Assembly: GCA_034435955.1 (NCBI GenBank)
Contig: DAOTWA010000012.1
Location: 1-49,142, forward strand
DNA: 49,142 bases
Direction of reading: 5' to 3'
Source: DAOTWA01 sp034435955
Lineage (GTDB): Bacteria; Chloroflexota; Anaerolineae; Anaerolineales; Anaerolineaceae
In this document: positions 44,819 through 49,142 of the stretch, piece after piece
Numbering within the stretch: the stretch's first letter is position 1
Layout: the number at the start of each line of letters is the position of its first letter
Translations under genes and position numbers: made by a program
Notes under the pieces: generated by a model
The model's input: only the letters and a program-made list of their open reading frames with translations
The model's database searches: none
What the model was told of the DNA's origin: nothing

Positions 44819-44824
44819 ATTATA
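44819..44824 (-). promoter_or_regulatory. Candidate -10 element upstream of the recX leader
   Basis: A perfect TATAAT preceded by TG on the minus strand, in an AT-rich patch. No good -35 is seen. It would start transcription near 44812, at the edge of the structured block. Confidence 0.45.
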
Positions 44825-44998
44825 CATGATTTTCTTGAATTGCGGGGGGAATTGAGCGCTTCACCCACACTGCGCTGTCGAATCATGGCCGCGCCAATAA
44901 GGTTTTGCTTGGATATCAAGGCGAGGCCGCCTGCTTGCTGCTGTTTCTTCCAGCCAGAGCCGCGCGCCTCGCCCCTTCCATCAGCCGGTGAGAAGACG
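44825..44998. other. Rest of the recX-cfa intergenic region
   Basis: About 170 bp past the cfa stop. No gene, clear terminator or repeat is seen. Confidence 0.4.
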
Positions 44999-46288
44999 CT
45001 AATCGCGATACCAGTCCGCGCGCGTCAGGGGTAATCCGCTGGGAGCTTTATTCGGTTTGAGCAGCAGGGTCTGATAGATCGTATTGCGTCCATCGCTAAA
45101 CCCATATGCGGAGCCGGACATGAACAGCCGCCAGACCCGATAGGTGGGCTCGTCCACGTAGCGCAAAGCCTGCTCGTGATTCGCCTCCAGCCGGCGTACC
45201 CAATGGCGGAGAGTGAGTGCGTAATGTTCGCGCAGACTTTCCACGTCGCGCACCTCGAAGCCGTTCAACTCGGCCGCCCGCAACGTCACGTTGATCGGCA
45301 CCAGCTCGCCGTCCGGAAAGACGTAATTGAGGGTGAACGAAGTCGGCCCGGCGGGCTTATCGGTGGCCCGCATGGCGATCCCATGGTTCAGGAAGACGCC
45401 GTTCGGCTTGAGCAGGCGGAATGCTTTGGCGAAATAAGTCATCAAAAGCTCAGCGCCGACGTGCTCGAACATACCTACGCTCACCAGCGCGTCGAACGGC
45501 ATATTTTCGTCGAGCTCGCGGTAATCCATCAGAAGCACTCGGCAGTGGTCGGTTAGACCAGCCTCCGCGATGCGCCGGTTGGCCAGCTCGGCCTGAGGTT
45601 CGCTCAGGGTGATGCCGGTAGCATCCACGCCGTATTTCTGCGCGGCGTAGATCACCAGCCCACCCCACCCGCAGCCCACATCAAGCAGGCGCTGACCAGG
45701 TTGGAGACGAAGTTTGCGGCAGATGTGCTCGAGCTTTTGCTCCTGGGCGGTGTCCAGGTCATCCTGCGGCGTCTTGAAATAGGCGCAGGAATAAACCATG
45801 CGTTTGTCCAGGAAAAGGCTGTAGAAGTCGTTGGAAACGTTGTAATGATAAGCGATAGCCTGCCGGTCACGCTCGATGGAATGCTTCTCGCCGTTCAACC
45901 TCGCCCGTCCACGCCGCGACGTGCGCTGTCGGGCCGAGGAAGGCAGTCGCAGCAAATCGGCCGCCAGACGAAGTTTCTTGCCCGTGCCCAGCCTGGCCAG
46001 CAGCTCATCCCCCAGTGCGAAGATGGCCTCAATGTCACCTTCCACGTCGAAATCGTCGAACAGGTACGCCTCGGCCAGGGCGACTTCAGTGCCGGCCGAC
46101 AACATGGCTCGCAAGGCGCCGGGGTGTTTCAGCACCAGGGTGGCCGGGTGTGGCCGATCATCGGGCCAGTAGCTCCCGTCCCAAAGGCGCACATGGATGG
46201 TTTGCGCGCTCTTCCCGATCAATTCTTCCAGGATGCGTAGAGTAATAACGGCAGATTCGTCCTTCGTCACAGTCGAAGTAGCTGACAT
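44999..46288 (-). CDS. cfa: Cyclopropane-fatty-acyl-phospholipid synthase-type methyltransferase
   Basis: 429 residues. After an N-terminal lipid-binding-type domain (about 1-110, with DGSYWPDDRPHPATLVLKHP), the SAM-binding motif reads RLLDVGCGWGGLVIYAAQKYG. The family signature follows: YSCAYFKTPQDDLDTAQEQKLEHI, VSVGMFEHVGAELLMTYF and LNHGIAMRATDKPAGPTSF. The enzyme adds a methylene or methyl group to unsaturated acyl chains of membrane lipids. AAAGGAG precedes the ATG. Whether it makes cyclopropane or branched (10-methyl) chains cannot be told. Confidence 0.92.
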   Translation of the reverse strand: MSATSTVTKDESAVITLRILEELIGKSAQTIHVRLWDGSYWPDDRPHPATLVLKHPGALRAMLSAGTEVALAEAYLFDDFDVEGDIEAIFALGDELLARLGTGKKLRLAADLLRLPSSARQRTSRRGRARLNGEKHSIERDRQAIAYHYNVSNDFYSLFLDKRMVYSCAYFKTPQDDLDTAQEQKLEHICRKLRLQPGQRLLDVGCGWGGLVIYAAQKYGVDATGITLSEPQAELANRRIAEAGLTDHCRVLLMDYRELDENMPFDALVSVGMFEHVGAELLMTYFAKAFRLLKPNGVFLNHGIAMRATDKPAGPTSFTLNYVFPDGELVPINVTLRAAELNGFEVRDVESLREHYALTLRHWVRRLEANHEQALRYVDEPTYRVWRLFMSGSAYGFSDGRNTIYQTLLLKPNKAPSGLPLTRADWYRD

Positions 46289-46420
46289 TCACGCTCCTTT
46301 CTGCTGTTCACATCGTACCACCCAATAATAAACAAAATCAGCCGTACGGACGACCGATTTCAATGCCCCTCTGCTGAATGAACGTCCGAAATTCAACCGC
46401 GTCCTGGCAGAGGTTATCCT

Positions 46421-47095
46421 TTACGGATGATTATAATCAGCCTGATGAGAGCATGCAAGCTGCTCGCGTTCGGTAACATTATCATTTGACTTGACAGGGT
46501 AAGAGGCTTTATTGTCCATATTATTTGCAAGAGCATATCTTAAGGCTGCACCCACAGATAAGTATTGATGAAATTGGGGATTGAAGCCTGGCTTTTTGTC
46601 TGTGTCGGTAGTCGTAAAGTGATTTGCTCCCCGTTGGAATTCTAGTTCCACCCCACCTGTCGCTCCGTAGTCTGGGACTGGTATGGGGAATAAAGCGTTG
46701 TCAATTTTGTAGTATTTGCTCGGTGTTCCACTTGAAGCAAGCTCGCTGTCAGTAAGCTCACGCCTCATTACGGGGGTAAGAGTGATCCAACTCCCATTTC
46801 TATCTTTTACCCGCATCCTGTGAATTACCAGTGTTTCATCTGGAATTGTGTAATGGTCTTTTTCTGCTTCTAGGTCTATTGTGGCAATAGGAAAGTCTGG
46901 GTTGGTGGTGTCATCCCACATAGAGGTTGGATCAGCTTTAAAAAGTTCGGCTACCACCTCATCAAGAGCAATGTTGACATTTCTGGTTCTGTCTTCTATA
47001 GAGTAATCGCTGTTGAAGGTTGAGCCATCGCCAAAAAGCAAGAAGTCTATATCTGTTATGATTGAATTACTTTTATCTGTAGGATTAAAATACAT
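46421..47095 (-). CDS. Probable phage structural-protein remnant
   Basis: About 224 residues from the ATG at 47095 (the frame is open to 47116). The sequence (MYFNPTDKSNSIITDIDFLL, RNVNIALDEVVAEL, TIPDETLVIHRMRVKDRNGS, KPGFNPQFHQYLSVGAALRYALANN) has the look of tailed-phage adaptor/connector proteins. These use a helical N-terminal part, a beta middle part and a C-terminal helical bundle. The expected C-terminal helix is missing: the last 18 residues (TEREQLACSHQADYNHP) look out of register, suggesting truncation near 46460. Base composition is clearly more AT-rich than the flanking cfa gene. The phage assignment is from pattern recognition only. Confidence 0.45.
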   Translation of the reverse strand: MYFNPTDKSNSIITDIDFLLFGDGSTFNSDYSIEDRTRNVNIALDEVVAELFKADPTSMWDDTTNPDFPIATIDLEAEKDHYTIPDETLVIHRMRVKDRNGSWITLTPVMRRELTDSELASSGTPSKYYKIDNALFPIPVPDYGATGGVELEFQRGANHFTTTDTDKKPGFNPQFHQYLSVGAALRYALANNMDNKASYPVKSNDNVTEREQLACSHQADYNHP

Positions 47096-47096
47096 A

Positions 47097-47125
47097 AGCG
47101 TTGTGAATTTCCACAACGCTTTTTC
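47097..47125 (+). terminator. Stem-loop with T tract (plus-strand terminator-like)
   Basis: AGCGTTGTG / CACAACGCT, 9-bp perfect stem, 6-nt loop, followed on the plus strand by TTTTCTATT. No plus-strand gene precedes it in the window, so it may be inherited with the foreign segment. It overlaps the start of the minus-strand phage-like frame. Confidence 0.6.
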
Positions 47126-47171
47126 TATTATAGCATCTTTTTGTTAAATTTCACTTGATTAATAAATGTCG

Positions 47172-47635
47172 TCAGACATCTTCCGTAACCAATACTTCTT
47201 CTCCCAACATATCAATGATTTTGACTGCCACTTTGGTTGGCTTTTCACTTATTTCAAGTTCGTATTCACCCTTAACTAAATCGTTTTGTTTTTCAGGGAC
47301 ATCCGAAAAACCAATCTTAAATACTTCACCGTCGTAATTCGTATCAATCAGCACCACATCGATCATTGATCTAAAATCTGGGATTTTCTTTTGCAATAAT
47401 CCTGGTTCAAGATTCAAACGATTAATAATTGTTGGAGAGATAAAAGATATTATCTTGACTTTGACTTTATTTTTGTCAACCCTCTCGATTTCTACTTCTG
47501 CTTTTGATGGCTCGTAACTCACAAAGTTTTTATCTTTCAGATCAAAGATAATAAACTGGCGCATTCGTTTCTTGCTTCTGGCATCTTTAAAGGGCTGTTT
47601 TTTATTCCACTCCTCAACCCAAGCGTCAACCTTTG
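47172..47635 (-). pseudogene. 3' fragment of a gene cut by the IS, DNA methyltransferase-like C terminus
   Basis: About 153 codons. The open frame has an ATG at 47564 but continues upstream with protein-like sequence (KVDAWVEEWNKKQPFKDARS) right up to the IS end at 47636, so the gene originally began further up. The visible part (QFIIFDLKDKNFVSYEPSKA, FISPTIINRLN, MIDVVLIDTNYDGEVFKIGF, KVAVKIIDMLGEEVLVTED) resembles the C-terminal part of adenine-specific DNA methylases linked to restriction-like helicases. This is from memory of the family and unverified. AT-rich composition indicates transfer. The N-terminal part is not on the other side of the IS within the window. Confidence 0.5.
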
Positions 47636-47662
47636 TGGACTTCCCCCGAAAAAGTGGACACG
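47636..47662 (+). repeat. Left terminal inverted repeat of the IS
   Basis: Starts TGGACTTCCCCCGA and ends TGGACACG. It matches the right end with about 21 of 27 positions identical. Confidence 0.85.
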
Positions 47663-47707
47663 AAAAAAGGGAGAAACGGGTACACTGAAACGGATGGGAG
47701 ACCAGAA

Positions 47708-48016
47708 ATGAGCGAGAAACACTATCGGACCTATACGGAGGAGTTCAAACGAGAAGCGCTGGAGCTGCTGAAGAGCAGCGGGAAAAGCGCCAGCCGGTTG
47801 GAACGGGAGTTAGGGATCACACCAGGAATGCTGCTGAAATGGCGCAACCGATACCAGGTGGTGATGACGGAGAAGGAAGAGGCGCGGCTGGAGGCGAGTG
47901 ATGTGGAAGCCGCGAAGCGTGAAATCCATCGTTTAGAACGAGAGCTTAAGGAGGTGACCGAAGAGCGTGAGATCCTAAAAAAAGTAGTGAGCATTTTCTC
48001 CCAGAAAGGCGCATGA
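47708..48016 (+). CDS. IS3-family OrfA (transposase helix-turn-helix protein)
   Basis: 102 residues. HTH_Tnp_1-type domain (RTYTEEFKREALELLKSSGK, ERELGITPGMLLKWRNRY) followed by a leucine-zipper coiled coil (AAKREIHRLERELKEVTEER). GGGAG lies before the ATG at 47708. Near the end the codons CTA-AAA-AAA-GTA (47975-47986) form an A_AAA_AAA heptamer in the correct phase for -1 frameshifting into the OrfB frame. OrfA binds the terminal repeats and regulates transposition. Confidence 0.95.
   Translation: MSEKHYRTYTEEFKREALELLKSSGKSASRLERELGITPGMLLKWRNRYQVVMTEKEEARLEASDVEAAKREIHRLERELKEVTEEREILKKVVSIFSQKGA
47977..47983 (+). promoter_or_regulatory. Candidate programmed -1 frameshift site
   Basis: Seven A residues read as A_AAA_AAA in the OrfA frame. 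After a -1 slip, translation continues without a stop into the OrfB frame (30 nt to its ATG at 48013), giving an OrfAB fusion as in other IS3 elements. Confidence 0.75.
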
Positions 48017-48876
48017 AGTACGTGTTTATCGCGGCCCACGAAGGAGAATTCCGGGTGAAGCGCATGTGCCAGGTGCTGGGAGTGCGGCGCAGCGGGTATT
48101 ATGCCTGGCGGAAGCGCCAGCCGAGCACGCGGGAGGAGGCCAACCAGGCCCTGTTGGCCTTGATCGAGGAGGAGTACCAGAAGAGCCGCAAGACCTACGG
48201 CAGCCCGCGTGTGCACGTGGTGTTGCGACGCCGGGGGGTGAGATGTGGGCGGAACCGGGTGGCGCGCCTGATGCGTTTGCACGGGATTGTGGCGCTCAAA
48301 CGGCGTCGTTATCATCCGCACACCACCCAGCGCCAGGCGGGGGTAGTTCCTGCACCTAATCGGCTCAATCAGAACTTCTCTGCCACTGCCCCCAACCAGA
48401 AATGGGTCAGCGATTTCACCTACATCGAAACCGCTGAGGGCTGGCTGTATCTGGCGGTCGTCCTGGACCTGTTCTCGCGCATGGTGATCGGTTGGGCGAT
48501 GAGCACGAAGATGGACACCAAACTGGTCGAGATGGCCTTACGCATGGCCCTGCGTGGACGCCGCCCGCCTGCCGGGCTGCTGCATCACTCCGATCAAGGC
48601 AGCCAGTACACCAGCAGCATCTACCTCAACTGCCTGAACGCGGCTTTGGCCGAACTCAGCATGAGCGGGGCGGGCAACTGCTACGATAATGCCGTCATGG
48701 AGAGTTTCTTCTCCACCCTCAAGACCGAATGTGTGACAGGGGTATTCACCAGCCGAACGGAAGCCCGTACCACGATCTTCGAATACCTGGAGGTTTGGTA
48801 CAATCGCCAACGACTACATTCTACTTTGGGCTACCTCAGCCCGGTCGATTTCGAAAAACAATTTCTCACCCTTTAA
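48013..48876 (+). CDS. IS3-family OrfB (DDE integrase-type transposase)
   Basis: 287 residues. An N-terminal HTH_21-like part (YGSPRVHVVLRRRGVRCGRNRVARLM) precedes an rve integrase core. The catalytic triad is complete: Asp in WVSDFTYIETAEGWLYLA, Asp in LLHHSDQGSQYTS, and Glu in NCYDNAVMESFFSTLKTE. The ending is YNRQRLHSTLGYLSPVDFE. It overlaps OrfA (ATGA) and is probably also made as a frameshift fusion. The element should be active as far as the sequence shows. Confidence 0.96.
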   Translation: MKYVFIAAHEGEFRVKRMCQVLGVRRSGYYAWRKRQPSTREEANQALLALIEEEYQKSRKTYGSPRVHVVLRRRGVRCGRNRVARLMRLHGIVALKRRRYHPHTTQRQAGVVPAPNRLNQNFSATAPNQKWVSDFTYIETAEGWLYLAVVLDLFSRMVIGWAMSTKMDTKLVEMALRMALRGRRPPAGLLHHSDQGSQYTSSIYLNCLNAALAELSMSGAGNCYDNAVMESFFSTLKTECVTGVFTSRTEARTTIFEYLEVWYNRQRLHSTLGYLSPVDFEKQFLTL

Positions 48877-48877
48877 C

Positions 48878-48904
48878 CGTGTCCATTAAATCGGGGTAAG
48901 TCCA
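48878..48904 (-). repeat. Right terminal inverted repeat of the IS
   Basis: Reverse complement begins TGGACTTACCCCGA and ends TGGACACG, matching the left end. It begins 2 bp after the OrfB stop. Confidence 0.85.
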
Positions 48905-48919
48905 AATCTCCACCATTCA

Positions 48920-49096
48920 GACTTCCGAAGTCCATGGTAAGACAGTGCGAATTGGAAAACAGAACGCATGCTCTCGTCAAGCCACAAGACTTCGGAAGTC
49001 TGATTTTCCTTTTCACCTCCCTTTACATGGACTTCGGAGGTCTCAAACTCCACCACCCAGACTTCCGCAGTCTCGCCCCTCACGACCTACGAAGTC
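48920..49096. repeat. Cluster of five 13-bp near-palindromes
   Basis: Copies at 48920-48932 (GACTTCCGAAGTC), 48988-49000 (GACTTCGGAAGTC), 49030-49042 (GACTTCGGAGGTC), 49060-49072 (GACTTCCGCAGTC) and 49084-49096 (GACCTACGAAGTC). Start-to-start spacing shrinks: 68, 42, 30, 24. Two copies share a longer flank, TCCACCA followed by two bases and CAGACTTCCG. No gene is called from the IS end to the window end. Confidence 0.8.
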
Positions 49097-49142
49097 CAAG
49101 GCAAGTTCTGCATGGAGCTGTGATGATTTCTAGCGCAAGCTG

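Larger units (their letters stand above)
47636..48904 (+). mobile_element. IS3-family insertion sequence, intact
   Basis: 1269 bp. The ends are imperfect inverted repeats of about 27 bp: each begins TGGACTT, continues with CCCCGA and ends TGGACACG, with mismatches in between. Two overlapping frames encode the helix-turn-helix protein OrfA and the DDE transposase OrfB, with an A7 slippery run between. No matching target-site duplication is visible: the left flank ends ...CTTTG and the right flank starts AATC.... Confidence 0.93.

Noticed and set aside
46440..46465. Cloning-vector polylinker (GCATGCAAGCT)
   Set aside because: The match to a vector SphI-HindIII stretch breaks after 11 bases and no further vector sequence follows.
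47636..47662. Relationship between the IS terminal repeat (TGGACTTCCCC) and the palindrome family (GACTTCC)
   Set aside because: Only seven bases are shared and the palindromic half is lacking, so common origin cannot be supported.
48905..49142. CRISPR array
   Set aside because: Units are 13 bp, variable, and the spacers range widely in length. No cas gene is present.

Overview
The window is a GC-rich bacterial chromosome segment with a short AT-richer foreign patch near its right end. Several traits point to Chloroflexota, most likely an Anaerolineae-type organism: Thr/Pro-rich extracellular linkers, a Ser/Thr kinase fused to a WD40-like propeller, FecR-type ECF partners, FemX-like transferases inside a polysaccharide cluster, and a T-box ahead of leuS. 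This assignment is inference from gene content, not from a marker gene.

Layout. 1-170 is the tail of a truncated reading frame. 258-4034 (-) is a large secreted phosphodiesterase/5'-nucleotidase fusion. 4619-7211 (+) is an ECF sigma factor with a FecR-type membrane partner. 7283-11108 (-) holds a membrane-anchored molybdopterin oxidoreductase and formate-THF ligase, followed by tRNA-Leu(UAA) and a PHP phosphoesterase. 12385-17336 (+) is an operon behind a near-consensus promoter: two SPFH-like membrane proteins, then a PfkB kinase and pseudouridine-5'-phosphate glycosidase. 17532-20742 holds a divergent pair: a membrane-anchored hypothetical protein and the Ser/Thr kinase.

30866-20746 (-) is a nine-gene convoy: RidA, response regulator, histidine kinase, glycosyltransferase, sugar-phosphate transferase, CapD-like dehydratase, two tandem FemX-like transferases and a D-cysteine desulfhydrase-like enzyme. 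It looks like a cell-surface polymer locus with its own two-component system. 31185-36568 (-) contains a secreted helical protein, a 5'-truncated DUF3048 gene, a creatininase-family gene and leuS. leuS has a full T-box leader (specifier CUC) and sits behind two tRNA-Ala genes and a TTGACA/TACAAT promoter. 36617-41999 carries a quinone-oxidoreductase-like gene, a (+) operon (M24 peptidase, alpha/beta hydrolase, MFS transporter, MBL hydrolase) and an NTF2-like protein. 42111-44323 (-) is recX-rny, preceded by about 480 bp of stem-loop-rich sequence with no convincing gene. 44999-46288 (-) is a cyclopropane-fatty-acid-synthase-type methyltransferase.

The right end (46421-49142) is accessory: a probable phage structural-protein remnant, the 3' end of what looks like a DNA methyltransferase cut by an intact IS3-family element, and a cluster of 13-bp near-palindromes of GACTTC-N-GAAGTC type that also occur at 61-75 and 17347-17360. 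The least explained items are the structured block upstream of recX, the dispersed palindrome family, the paired SPFH-like proteins and the IS-flanked foreign patch.
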